Source: Topomyia yanbarensis (lineage: Eukaryota; Arthropoda; Insecta; Diptera; Culicidae). Taken from it: a stretch of DNA of 64,000 bases. The stretch lies in contig NC_080670.1 in NCBI RefSeq assembly GCF_030247195.1, positions 213,330,546 through 213,394,545 of the forward strand. Reading direction: 5' to 3'. The translations under genes were made by a program, and so were the position numbers. The notes below the pieces were generated by a model that searched no databases, had not been told where the DNA came from, and was given only the letters and a program-made list of their open reading frames with translations. Positions 10,560 through 21,944 of the stretch are shown piece by piece. Numbering within the stretch: position 1 is the stretch's first letter; every line of letters begins with the position of its first letter.

Positions 10560-11534
10560 CGACACACGCTGAGAAACTGAAAATTATCGTGGAGGGTCTT
10601 TTCCTGAAGCACGACCCAACCGCATGGCCGCTTACACCGTGCGTTGACGCAGACGGTGGTAATGCTGGTGACAATCGAGTCTCCAACCACCAGCTCCTTA
10701 TAGTGGTGAAAGGGTAGAAAGCGAATAAATCTCCCGGTCCGGACGGTATCCCCAACGTGGCACTGAAGACCGCGATCCTGGCGTTTCCGGACATGTTAAG
10801 GATAGTTCTACAGAAATCCCTAGACGGAGGCTACTTACCGGATGGATGGAAAATCCAGAAGCTGGAGTTACTGCCAAACCCCGGGAAACCACCGGGAGAT
10901 TCAGCATTATACCGGCATATAAAGCCTGCTGGATACTCTTGGTAAACTTCTGGAAAGGGTTATCCTCAACAGGCTGACGAACTACGTTGAAAGTGACAAC
11001 GGACTATCGCACATGCAGTTCAGATTCCAGAGAGGGATATCGACGGGGAACGCCATCCGTACAGTCATTGCAAGCGCGGAGAAAGCATTGAAGTAAAGGA
11101 GAAGGGTTGATCGCTACTGCACCGTGGTTACGATCGACGTGAAGAACGCATTCCACAGCGCCAGCTGGGCGGCGTGCAAAGTTCTGAAAAGTTACGAAAC
11201 GAACATGGGGCACAGGTCGATTAGGGTCACGACGGGAGTACTTCAGGGTTCCATATCTGGTCCAACGCTCTGGAATATAATGTACAACGGACGTGTTAAC
11301 ACTGGAACTGCTCAGAGGAGCTGAGATCGTCGGCTTTGCAGATGATGTTGTCCTGATGATACCCCGCGAGATCCTTGACTCGTTGGCTAAGTTACAGCAA
11401 AAGTGGGACAGCGCAAAAAAAAGGAAGGTGGACACACCGACTCATCCCAAATGTATCTGCCTGGGTAAGTAGGAAGCATGGAGAGATGAACTTCTATTTG
11501 ACGCAGTTTTTGTTCGTGTACGGATACTTCCGCA
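10560..11534 (+). pseudogene. non-LTR retrotransposon reverse transcriptase, broken, runs into gap
   Basis: Successive frames give NKSPGPDGIPN near 10723, GKLLERVILNRL near 10945, TIDVKNAFHSASW near 11134, VLQGSISGPTLWN near 11239 and the catalytic FADDVVLMI near 11335. At 11485-11534 a thumb-like FYLTQF..GYFR motif is cut by the N gap. The VP(N)GPDG and FADD boxes place it in the LINE RT family; the motif style suggests the R1/LOA/Jockey side of the tree. At least one frameshift (near 10920) and one stop (near 11095) are present. It directly follows the RNase H end of another copy, so this is two fragments in tandem rather than one element. Confidence 0.85.
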
Positions 11535-12034
11535 NNNNNNNNNNNNNNNNNNNNNNNNNNNNNNNNNNNNNNNNNNNNNNNNNNNNNNNNNNNNNNNNNN
11601 NNNNNNNNNNNNNNNNNNNNNNNNNNNNNNNNNNNNNNNNNNNNNNNNNNNNNNNNNNNNNNNNNNNNNNNNNNNNNNNNNNNNNNNNNNNNNNNNNNNN
11701 NNNNNNNNNNNNNNNNNNNNNNNNNNNNNNNNNNNNNNNNNNNNNNNNNNNNNNNNNNNNNNNNNNNNNNNNNNNNNNNNNNNNNNNNNNNNNNNNNNNN
11801 NNNNNNNNNNNNNNNNNNNNNNNNNNNNNNNNNNNNNNNNNNNNNNNNNNNNNNNNNNNNNNNNNNNNNNNNNNNNNNNNNNNNNNNNNNNNNNNNNNNN
11901 NNNNNNNNNNNNNNNNNNNNNNNNNNNNNNNNNNNNNNNNNNNNNNNNNNNNNNNNNNNNNNNNNNNNNNNNNNNNNNNNNNNNNNNNNNNNNNNNNNNN
12001 NNNNNNNNNNNNNNNNNNNNNNNNNNNNNNNNNN
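11535..12034. other. assembly gap of 500 N
   Basis: Exactly 500 N, the same length as the gap at 37035-37534. This suggests a placeholder of unknown true size rather than a measured distance. Confidence 0.98.
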
Positions 12035-12555
12035 AGTTTAAACATTCAATTCCCACCTCCGTGTAGGTGGTGGGCAGTGTTTAGAAAGGTGAACGTAAAT
12101 ATTATGCCAACAGTGGTGGTTTGGGGTCAGAAACTCAGAAATTCAACCCTAATAAAAACGATCAAAATGTTTGCATCACAGCAAGCGAACGGGGGTGAAT
12201 TTCGGTGTGAACAGCAGTATACTTAGTCTTTTTTCACTGGGCGGGTCCAAGGATGCTCTGAATTAATTACAGTTCGATTGTTATGTAAATTTTTCGGCAT
12301 TTATATCCTCAGTCCACATTCTAGTGTATTATTTACATGGTTCTAGATAATATGAAGGCAGCATTTCCACATTATTCGAAGGCTTGGGTTCACGGAATTT
12401 TATACCGTAATACTTATCGAGTAGATAGAAAACAGAAACCGAATCAATTTTAAGGCACCTCACTGGGAAACTATTTACTTAAAAGGTTAGTAAATTGTGA
12501 CTTTTGCGAGATTCGATTAAAATCTAGCAGAAGTTTTCTTTTAACAAACATGAAG
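12035..12555 (-). repeat. dispersed repeat, half copy cut by the gap
   Basis: The reverse complement is homologous to 21320-21775. Shared blocks include AACTTCTGCTAGATTT, the AAATTCCGTGAACCCAAG block and TTTTGATCGTTTTTATTAGG. The copy stops at the gap at the point matching 21774; the matching remainder is found at 37535-37725. Confidence 0.8.
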
Positions 12556-13055
12556 CGATTCAGGTGCCTCATAATAGCACACTGGGATCGAAAAGCGTTG
12601 CCAGTTTTACGGAGGAATACGGTAGAAACATTTGATTTTTTGGTGAGGTTTAATGAGATGACCCTTTTGTATGGAACTCTGGTGTATTTAATTTGTGTTT
12701 TTGGTGCTAATCACCCTTTGAAACCCAAGTGCCAATTGCTTGCCAAATCGAAACTTTTAAGATTGATATTTGCCTTCAACTTTTCATATTTCCTGGTGCC
12801 TAAAGGGCGAACGCGAAATTATTGCGACACCGAAAATGTCATGCCAATTTTCTTATAATGTTTTTTCAAACCAAAATTTTAGGGTAGTTTTATACATATT
12901 TTTACTTCAAAAATCAAAAGAAAAGTTCATCGATGGAGCCTTGAGGGTTAAATTGAACGCATTTTCGCTTGATGCCCTCCATCAAAGTCTTTACAGTGTA
13001 GTGGAAACGGACCCAAAATAGGAGCATAGACGGTAATATAAACCGTAAAGTGAAA
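12556..13055. other. unassigned AT-rich stretch with a repeat fragment
   Basis: The segment near 12652-12705 (ATGACCCTTTTGTATGG...GTATTTAATTTGT) recurs near 52040-52087, inside the right end of the 48402-52312 element. Open stretches of up to 102 codons show no recognisable domain. Confidence 0.5.
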
Positions 13056-13181
13056 GATCAGCGATATGCGCCATCACGCCACTCTGGCGACGAATGCATA
13101 TCGTTTAGAAAAACATAGGATCAGCAATATGCGCGAGCACTCCACCCGGGCGGTGAACGCATATTGCTTAGGAAAGCAAAA
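13056..13181. repeat. two-unit tandem repeat, 63-bp period
   Basis: Units 13056-13118 and 13119-13181 both start GATCAGC(G/A)ATATGCGC and end in a CATAT-containing inverted copy of that start. Each unit can therefore form its own stem. Confidence 0.7.
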
Positions 13182-13329
13182 AAGGTCACGTAGCCACTGG
13201 AGCAATCCAGCCCATAGCTTAGGTTTAAGGAAAATAAAATTCATTCTAGAGCGAACCTCCGTGTGATATAAGTATGATATATCACAACAGTCCCAAATGA
13301 AAAAGAAATGAAAAGAATGATCTTTTCAA

Positions 13330-14090
13330 TCCGGTACCAGTTTCTCAGTTTTTTTTTTCAATTTTCTTAACATGTCCTTCTCGTGTTTGACTGTCTTCTT
13401 ACTCTTCCGAAGTTCCCGCTTCATCATTGCCCAGTACTGCTCCACCGGGCGCAGCTCCGGACAGTTTGGCGGATTCATGTCCTTTGGAACAAAATGGACA
13501 GAATTGGCCTCTCATACCACTCCAGGACACTTTTAGAATAGTGGCATGATGCCAAATCTGGCCAAAATAGCGGAGCTTCGTCGTGCTGCTGCAAGAACGG
13601 CAAAAGGCGCTTCTCGAGGCACTCAGATTTGTAGATCTCGCCATTTACTGTGCCCTTTGTCACGAAAGGCTCACTCCTCAGTCCGCACAGGCAGATGGCC
13701 TGCCAAATGAGATATTTGGAGGCGAACTTCGACATTTTCTTCTTCTTAAATTTGTCGTCCACATAGAACTTGCTCTTGCCGGTGAAAAACTCCAACCCCG
13801 GAATTTGCTTAAAATCGGCTTTTATATACGTGTTTCGTCGTCCATCACACAGCAGCCATATTTTGTCAGCATCTTCTCGTAGAGCTTCCGTGCTCGAGTT
13901 TTAGCCGTCGATTGTTGCCGCTCATCGCGGTTTGGGAAGTTCTGTACCTTGTATGTATGTAGTCCAGCTCTCTTCTTTGCATTCTAGACGTAGCTCTGCG
14001 ACATGCCGATCTTTTTAGCCAAGTCACGGTTTGAGACGTTGGGATTTGCTTTAATCATCCGCTTCACCTTTCCCTCCGTGTTTTTGTTCT
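13330..14090 (-). pseudogene. ITmD37E (mariner-like) transposase, broken
   Basis: Reading the minus strand, a helix-turn-helix region (VSNRDLAKKIGMSQSYV) near 14045-13990 is followed by the first catalytic Asp in CVMDDET near 13840. The second Asp is in FWPDLASCHYS near 13560 and the Glu in RPVEQYWAMMK near 13440. There are exactly 37 residues between the second Asp and the Glu once a small frameshift near 13510 is bridged, which is the D37E signature of a mosquito mariner-type family. There is a TAG in the HTH region and another frame break just after the MDDET box. No TIRs were identified; the 5' side is fused to LINE sequence. Confidence 0.88.
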
Positions 14091-14094
14091 CCGG

Positions 14095-15740
14095 TCCCGG
14101 TTTTCCCGGACTTCCTGAAGATCGTGCCACTCGTGTCTATCCCCGCTCTCCTTATTACTCCTTCTAACGCAACGTTGAACAGCAGGCACGAAAGACCGTC
14201 ATCTTGCCGTAACACTCTTCGAGATTCAAAGGGACGCGAGTGTCCCTGATACTCGAACAACGCACATCACCCGAACCATCGTCGCTTTGACTAATCGTGT
14301 TAGCTTATCCGGAGAACCGTTCTCGTGCATTATCTTCCATAGCTGATCTCGATCGATTGTGTCATACACCGATTTGAAATCGATGAACAAATGATGTGTG
14401 GGTACGTTGTATTCGCGGCACTTCAGCAGCACCTGCCGAATCGCGAATATTTGGTCCGTGGTGGCGTGGGAACCCATGAATCCCGCTTGGTAGTGCCCCA
14501 CGAACTCGCTTGCAAATGGTGACAATCGGCGGCAAAGAATATGGGAGAGGACCTTGCAGGCGGCGCTAAGTAATGTGATCGCGCGGTAGTTACTGCAATC
14601 CAATCTTTTACTCTTTTTGTAGATTGGACAAACGACACCCTCCATCCACTGCTCCTCCTCCCAAATTTTGGCGATTATTATCCTCGTAGCCACTGAACCA
14701 TTTAACGACAGATGGACAATACCGGCGTTTCCCTTTCAGTGAAGTTCCCTGCTTACCGCATCTCTGACGGATCTTGGGGATATCTTCGCGACGAAATCTT
14801 CCCATGATCGCTGCATGGCGTAGTGAAGTGACTTCCTAGCTGCCGCCTGCGATTCTTGGAAGCTTTTGAGTAGAACAGCTTTTCATGGTCCTCCGCTGAA
14901 ATGCGTTTGATATTTCGACACTCGATCGTACCGCACCGGCAGTCTATTATGGGTGTCCGGGAGTGTTCGCCAATTAACTTTCGAGGCCACAGTTTCAGAA
15001 CAGATCGAGTGGTCAATAGCTGAAATGACATCGGTAGCTCAATCAATCAGGGTATGCGATCCGTTGTTGAGAATGTGTAATCTTTCTGATAACATTTTCT
15101 CACCGGTGAAGTGATCTAATGCGTTAGATTTCGTGGAACCCCAGCAAATATAAGGTCTCCCAGTACAAGCACCAAACGTGGAAGCTGTTTCAGGAAATCA
15201 CCCAGCTGCTCTTGGCACTGTTGAGTACTGGTATTTGGACAGCGCTTGTTTCAATATTACCACCGACATCAATTCCCTCGAACACTGGAATGTTGCCAGA
15301 ATTGACAACTCCCAGTCTCAACTAGTAGAGTGTAGTTCACTGAAACCACTCGGTTGTCCAACTTTGTTTCTTGAAGCACTATCAGCCGTGGTTTGTACTT
15401 AGCGATCAGCTGCTTAAGCGCACTGAGATTGGAACTCGTGTTATCTCGTGTTGAAGTTGGGAAATCAGCACTGTCAAACTGCTGTTGTCATTGCGATTTG
15501 TCTTACCCGGAGGAAAGCCGGGAGTAGAATTACGAGAGCTGTATATCCGGGAGGTAGGCACAGCTCCCTCGCCCCGGTCGATCTCTTCATTGTGCGATCT
15601 CTTCTTCGTCCCCGAACCTGCTACTCGTACGATGCGTGCTGGTCACATCTCTGTAACGGGGGAAGCCACAACAGAATCCGCTCGAAGAAGAGACAATATG
15701 GGACTGACCTGTGGGACGTCTAACCCCACAGTGGAAACCG
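14095..15740 (-). pseudogene. decayed non-LTR retrotransposon with APE endonuclease and RT
   Basis: On the minus strand the order is: a Ser/Thr-rich linker (15740-15430), an endonuclease start with IVLQETKL near 15380, then a pre-RT region (15046-14750). RT boxes follow: VVCPIYKKSKRLDCSNYRAI near 14640, GFMGSHATTDQIFAIRQ near 14470, HHLFIDFKSVYD near 14390 and GLSCLLFNVALEG near 14190. Many frameshifts and stops separate them. The copy ends at about 14100 where transposase sequence begins, before the FADD box is reached, so either the transposon inserted here or both were joined by deletion. The clade is not assigned. Confidence 0.82.
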
Positions 15741-15744
15741 CTGT

Positions 15745-17338
15745 CGAAACCAAATACAAATTAAATACGCCAAGGTCCCATACAAAAGGGTCATCATTTT
15801 ATGACTCGCAGAAAACTAGATTTAAAGAACCCAATGCTGCATATCTGCTTGACAAGTTGCAATTATTGAAAAATAATTATCAATGGCAACGCGTTTTAAT
15901 AGACTCGGTCAAAGCATGCCGTTCTAGATATTAATTTTTGACAATATTTTTGCATCCTTTTTTCAGACAAGTTATACAAATTAAATTGATACAAATTTTA
16001 CTAAGTAGTTCTGACTTTACACAGGTAATGTACTCAATTCAATATGTTCATACTTTAACGATCTATTCGCTTTCGTTTTACACCCGCAAACTATTTAGAT
16101 TTACCTCAATCATAATAATGCAGTAATGAAGTATCAACGGTAAAAATTTTAATGCGATACCAAAAATGATGCTACTACAATGATATAACAATGAGTTTCT
16201 TCCTCCTCTAACGTGCCACTAAAGTGTTATTCGGCTGCTAAAATCAGGAAGTATACAGAAATGCATTTATCTTTCCATTTATATTTCAACCGATTATTAT
16301 AATGCACTAATATTTTTTCAAGGTTAGTGTTCTCATTGTTGGAATTTCCGATTTTCTTTTATGAAGATGCCTGGATGGCAATAAAACCTGTGACACATAC
16401 GCCTCATCCCCTTACGTAGCATCAAAATAGTAGATGAGTGGTGAAGCGAAGATTCCTCAACTGAACATTTGATATTTCTGCACAACCCCTGAACCAATGT
16501 GGGGATAAACGAATTAACAAAATTGGATTTTTAAACATGAGTTTGAACAACGAAAAGATGCTGAATTATTCGATGTTTTATATCTCTGTAAAACTAACCC
16601 CGTAAAGAAGGTTTATAGTAAAAGATACTGTTCCAATTCAGGCGATACGGAAATTCCGGTTAAATAAAGGATCCTAATCCTGTATAATTCAACTTCAATA
16701 GAATCATGGTTTGGCCCCTTAATTTTGAAACTCACCCTTTCTCAAATAATGTTCACGTGTTGAGAATCTGTTGTATGCCAACGCTATTTTACATGTAAAC
16801 GAAGGGCTACACCAAAATCGAATTGTACCTGTAGGGTTTTGAAGGATATTAAATTTTCAAAAATTTAAAGAAGAGGGGATGACACATAATTGTAGATACA
16901 ACTGAGAGGCAATATGTTAGGTACAAAATATTTGATGAGATAGTGCACCTTATCATACAGAAGAAACGGTACACCATCATTGCCGTTTAATTTAGTACTT
17001 AATGCTTGGCTTCTTGGATGGAGCCTTTTAAATTGCGATTATAAAGAATTAAATATTACTATGTTGAGATGAATAATTGGGGAATTAGATATATCGAGTC
17101 ATATCGAAGAATGACATTTCTTTTGATTTCTATTTTTCCCATATCGAGTTGTTAAAAATTAATTTTATTTATTCAAATACTCTTTCTGGAGGAAAGGAAA
17201 CAAAGAATGAACATTGCAGCGAAATATTAAATGAGTTCGAATACAACTTTTCAACTTTAATTATCCCAACTTTTATGATTCATAAATAAACTGTGTTCTG
17301 CAGAAACCTTTAACCGCTATTAACACTCAAATTTCTCA
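15745..17338. other. AT-rich non-coding stretch
   Basis: No gene, TIR pair or tandem repeat was recognised. Short open frames (such as 15938-16126) have no family features. Confidence 0.6.
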
Positions 17339-18115
17339 TCACCCTTTGAGCAACCCGGCGATTATCATATTCACGACACCCAGACGATTCGATCGTCGCA
17401 GCATGTTCAGGTAACCTTTTTCACCGCATATTGGCAATCAACCAGTACGGTAGCCCTTGTTAGCCGATGATCCGAAGTGTCTGCTTTCCAACCTGTTTCC
17501 TCACAACGTGTGTATACACACAACTCCGGTACAGGAACAAATCTACACAGTAAAACCCGCCTCCACTGATGTTATAATCTAAACCTGAATCATATGCTCG
17601 TCGTTAGAATTTTGTAGGCGCCACGGCCGAACAATTGTTTCGATTAATATCTGCCATCGAATCCGTGTACACAATGATGCGAACACCTTGGAGTTTCTTC
17701 CTTGTGGCAGTTTTTGAACGGAGTATCGCAGAGTGTAAATGGGTAGGGTTTGTACCAACCCGTACTATTGTAGAGTGCTCCACTCACCAGCCCAACATTC
17801 ACTCAGTATTGAAACGAAGACCCATCTAGAAAGCCTCCATTGCAACCATTTCTACAATCTTTACAGTATGACATCAGATCCTCCGTGGCTACGCCCACAT
17901 CCAATCTTCCCTTCGAATGAATGCACAACCAATAGGACATCACGCTGATAGCAGCCATGGCCCAGCATGATCCGCATGTTTCTTGATTACGAATCGCTAC
18001 AATCAATCTATGGCAACTTTCGGAATGTGCACTTTTTCGATTGTTAGGTGTTTTTTTGTCCAGCTGGCTCCCCAATCAAAAGCATGGAACGTTCAAAGAT
18101 AAATACTGCCGACAA
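17339..18115 (-). pseudogene. cathepsin B-like cysteine protease pseudogene
   Basis: The minus strand keeps the order of papain-family cathepsin B: IRNQETCGSCWAM with the nucleophile Cys near 17975, an occluding-loop-side block with CIHSKG and CNGGF near 17830, then VGLVSGALYNS near 17780 after a stop that replaces an expected Trp. The C-terminal half is recognisable as CVYTHV, then LRIIG near 17465, PYWLIAN near 17440 and AGLLKG before a final stop at 17339. The catalytic His position before LRIIG reads Gln, and the conserved NSW after PYWLIA is lost. No intron is apparent across about 770 bp, so a processed copy is likely, though a single-exon fragment is possible. It is non-functional. Confidence 0.85.
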
Positions 18116-18329
18116 GCAATGGGCGACATATTTTCCAGGTTGTAGAACAGGATATTCTCAATTCTTCACAATCCGGATGATTTCTTGTACAAGACAGTGT
18201 TTTTAGCTGAAAATATTACCAAATTAATGAACAGTAAAAAATTTAAAACAAATTCGATTCTTGGGCACTTTTTTCTCTTGAAAATAAACAATAACTATAG
18301 TAACGGTGATGTTTTATTTTCATTGGTTA

Positions 18330-18475
18330 TCAGCGCTGCTAGTTTTATAGAAAAATCAATGAAGTACACTGTCACTTTGACACTGTACCTTTCCAGGTAC
18401 AGGGTAGCGTAAAACGCGTCCTCGAAAAATCATCAGAGCATTCCGTATTAACATATTTGTATTTGGTCGAAACTT
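18330..18475 (+). repeat. dispersed repeat shared with 48622-48755
   Basis: A block containing CTGTCACTTTGACACTGTACC, GGTAGCGTAAAACGCGTCC and CGGAATGC-type sequence is present in inverted orientation at 48622-48755 with few differences. A small perfect stem GTACCTTTCCAGGTAC lies inside. Confidence 0.8.
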
Positions 18476-18484
18476 TTATATGAT

Positions 18485-18990
18485 TGCTTCCAGAGCTACC
18501 GACAACGGCCGGCCACTGGGGATAGACTTTGTGTCAGTTATCGTTGTTGACTACTCCGAAGCTGAAGTTGTAGTGGTGGTTGTACTGTGTCGATACGTGT
18601 ACAGGAGTAGGCCTTCTCGGAGCAAAGGCAGACGTGGTGCCAGGAATACATTGAATGCGATTGTCTGTCATGATTTTTACCGGAAAATCGGAGGAAAGCC
18701 AGAACAATTATACAAGCTACTTTCTTCTCTTCGTCCCCAAACCGGTTACTCGTTGAATTAGGACTGATGACATCTGAAATAGGAAAATCCGCAAGAGTGT
18801 CAATTTTACAATACGGTAATATGGAACTGACCTGTGCGACGTCCAGTCCCATTGTAGCCGCCGCTGTACGATTACTTCCAGAATTACTAGGAGGCAATCG
18901 GCACTGGGGAAAGATTTGGTGCAGCTCTGCTCTTCAGTTTGCTGCTGGGGTTCTTCTGATTCGCAAGTTGTGATGGAATCGATGATCCTA
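18485..18990 (-). pseudogene. 5' fragment of the non-LTR family also seen at 15430-15740
   Basis: The minus strand encodes MGLDVAQVSSILPYCKIDT near 18855; the minus strand near 15720 encodes a closely similar VGLDVPQVSPILS. Both lie in the linker ahead of the endonuclease. Nothing downstream of the linker is present here. Confidence 0.6.
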
Positions 18991-19359
18991 TCAGCCACAG
19001 AGGTGAATTTGCCGTCAACAGATATAGCGGTTGGAAGTATACGAAGTAGGATTAATGTTGTCTCGAAATTGATGTGATGAGATGAATGTTCGCAGCGGAG
19101 CAGAAACAGTATTATCCGTACTCAGTCACGAATATTATCCTTTGTTGGTACAGCCTGATCGTCGTTTGCCGGAAAGTATCGACAAGCTCAGTTTTCGCCG
19201 TCGAGAATCCGATATCCAACCGAAGAGCCCAAGTAAACAAATTGTCCAAGATATTTTGCAGATCCACAGCTTCGCGCCTTGCAACAGAGGCCGTCTCATC
19301 TTTTAGATGTTGCCAGGCGCAAGTTCAAAAGATGGCCACTGACATTAATATTTATTATA

Positions 19360-19736
19360 CTCAGTTGTTTTCGGCTTCGCCTCATCAGAAACCGACACTA
19401 ACTTATTGTCGGAATAGATTAGCACCGGCTTTACTAAAATCTTGACGCAAATCCCTTTAAACTAAAACACACTTTGTGTTTCAATCGAACGACTGATGTC
19501 CCGTTCGAGCAGAAGTTCTGTTTATGCCGATGAGACACAGTGAAGCCGAATCTTGTTTTGGCTTAGCAGGCCTATGCGAAAGCACTATGCTATATTTCAC
19601 CCTAAGGAGGAAAATTTGGTAAAAACCAAAATTTCTCACTAGGGTGAAAATTTGTTGGTAAAACCAATCTTTGTACAGGAGGGCACAAATCCTTATTTCA
19701 TACTCAGTTGCGTTTCGGCTTCGCCTCATCAGAAAC
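19360..19736 (-). mobile_element. 0.4-kb repeat bounded by short direct repeats, copy 1
   Basis: The unit begins and ends with TTTCGGCTTCGCCTCATCAGAAACC. Homology to 26405-26809 runs along the whole length. It contains a stem-loop, TTTCACCCTA...TTTGGTAAAAACCAAA...TAGGGTGAAA, at 19598-19655. It has no coding frame. It could be a small retroelement with mini terminal repeats or a degenerate SINE-like unit. Strand is arbitrary. Confidence 0.6.
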
Positions 19737-19739
19737 CAT

Positions 19740-21315
19740 AATATAGCATTGCTGCAAACAGGAGCAAAAAAACGTGTAGCGAATAAAGGAACAATTTTCT
19801 ACCCTGTCGCTCCGGAGTAATCTCAGTTTGTCCTGGAATTAAAAAAAAATATTAAAATTTACAAGAAACCCGTGAAAAGTTCACCGAAGCAATGGAAGTC
19901 TAACCTGCATATCCGATTCCATTTCAGCGTAGGCAAAACGTTGCGAAAAAAATCTGACAGAAATCGCTTCTACACTACGAGCAGGCCTACTTTGTGAATT
20001 AACGTGCTGGCTAGCAGCACAGCTGATAATAAAAACAACACTATTGCCGCCACGTGGCGAGCTGCCAATGCAAATAACGAAAAAGTGTCATCCAAGCTGA
20101 CCTGGTTTATTACAGGAAGACCTAACTTACCCAATAAAAAAGCTTTTATAGCTGATGAACAAGTTTTTGATGGACCCATCCGGCACAAGTAAGTTAGTTA
20201 ATCGTATGCTTAAAACATCTGTTAAGTGAATAATGAATTAAATCATTTAATCCGACAGCTTTAATCTAAAAAAAATAACGGAAAATTAATTTATTGAAAG
20301 TGAAGATTATCAGTTGACACATCCGTGTTTAAAAACCTCCTTCAAACACAGTTTCTCGGATGCGTAAATCTTCTTCGTGGAACGTAAATTGAATGCAGCG
20401 GAAACACCTTTCTTTTCCTCCCCTTCACCAAGTAGTCGTCCTTTCTAAAGTCAACCTAGAAGCGCAACAGTCAAAAGTTAAACCCCAGCAATTCGTAAAA
20501 CTGTGTCTAACAAAAAAGAGCTAGGATAACAGAATGGGAGGAGGGCGGAGACTTTTTCATTGCTAGACGAGAAATGCCCCGTCGTATACCATACCGAAAG
20601 TAAAGCAAACGAACGTTTAGCCAAATCGACTTGCCTCCTCCACCGACTGGTAGACAGCCGCAAGCCATAGGTCCTCTTCGGGTGAATAAATTTATTACGG
20701 TAATTTGCCAAATTTATAGACAGTAGCAAATGGCAGGCGAGCAAGTGGAACGACGAACAGGGAATACTGTCGGCGGACCATCCGGTCTAACCACCGCGCG
20801 TGTTGGACTGCGCGAAAGAAGGAAATTGGATTCATTTGCAAACTTTTCCTACTGCCCCCGGGGGCTGCGAAAAATTTGGGGTAGTGCAAAGTGGCTACCG
20901 GATAAAGAGTTAATAACCTAGAAAAAGGCATTAGAGCCGGTGGTGTGGTTTGGGAAGTACGGTAGCCGTTTAGAGTCGAGTTGAGCCGAGCCGACCGGGA
21001 CGCGAGTTAGGAGCAGGACCAAAAGTCATTCGGCCTTAACCTCACATTTTTGCATGGCGGAAGATAAGTTATGGGACACCGTCCGGAGGCGAGTGAATTT
21101 CCGGGGAAACCAGAACGGAAGAGGACCCGTTTTTATTGGCCATGATTAAAAACGAGCAGCAGGCTTCGCGTTAAGTAAATCCCCCATCATAAATTATCGG
21201 CAGAAGGCTTGTGTTTTGATTTAGATTGTGTTACCTGGGGACTAGCGATGGTCGAGGAGGATTGCTTCAAAAGTGGAAGGCAATTAATTTTTGTTCGTGA
21301 AAAAGACTTTTGAAC
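19740..21315. other. no recognised gene; GC-richer patch at 20930-21060
   Basis: Open stretches on both strands (20004-20192, 20478-20744, 20695-20931) carry no known motifs. A GC-richer segment near 20930-21060 could be an untranslated exon or promoter region, but no core promoter signal is convincing. Confidence 0.45.
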
Positions 21316-21319
21316 AATT

Positions 21320-21940
21320 TAATTTTTGTTAAAGAAAAACTTCTGCTAGATTTAAAAAAAAATGCTGTTATACTCACGAAAACTGTTTCCCATTTAGATG
21401 CTTTAAAAACTCTTTGTTTTGTGTTCTAAACCTACTTGAATCTTGATACGTATTACGGGATGAAATTCCGTGAACCCAAGTTCGTGGATAATGCGGTAAT
21501 ATATTACCTAGAACAATGTAAATAATAAATTAGACGGAGGATAGAAATGTCAAAAAATTTACATACGAATTGAACTGTAATTAATTCAAAGCATCCTTGG
21601 ATCCGCCCAGTGGAAAAAGTCTTGAAGCAAACTGCGGTACGCTCTGAAATTCACCCCCCGTTCGCTTGCTCTGATGCAAATATTTTGATCGTTTTTATTA
21701 GGGTTGACATACAGTACTTTCCAAACGTTGCGTTCCATCTATAGGGAGATGGAAATTGAATGTTGAAACTGTTTTTTGGGTACCATAAACCCTGTTATTT
21801 GATGTGTTCTGTCATGGAATCGAGAAGTTTGTAATTTGCCTACACAAAACGGACGGTTGAATCTGTCGAAAGTAGTCAATTTTCAACCACTGGTATAAAT
21901 GTCTAAAATGGTAGTTTTAGTGTGACGTTTACAATCGGTC
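21320..21940 (+). repeat. dispersed repeat, intact reference copy
   Basis: The left three quarters match the reverse complement of 12035-12555. The right quarter (TGTTCTGTCATGGAATCGAG, GGACGGTTGAATCTRYCGAAAG, CACTGGTATAAATG) matches 37535-37725. It is therefore a full copy of a family whose other copy in this window is split over two contig ends. It has no coding capacity. Confidence 0.8.
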
Positions 21941-21944
21941 GACC

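Noticed and set aside
11375..12226. Long open frames of 183-283 codons spanning the first gap
   Set aside because: They are open only because the 500 N are not read as stops; the real sequence on both sides is LINE and repeat.
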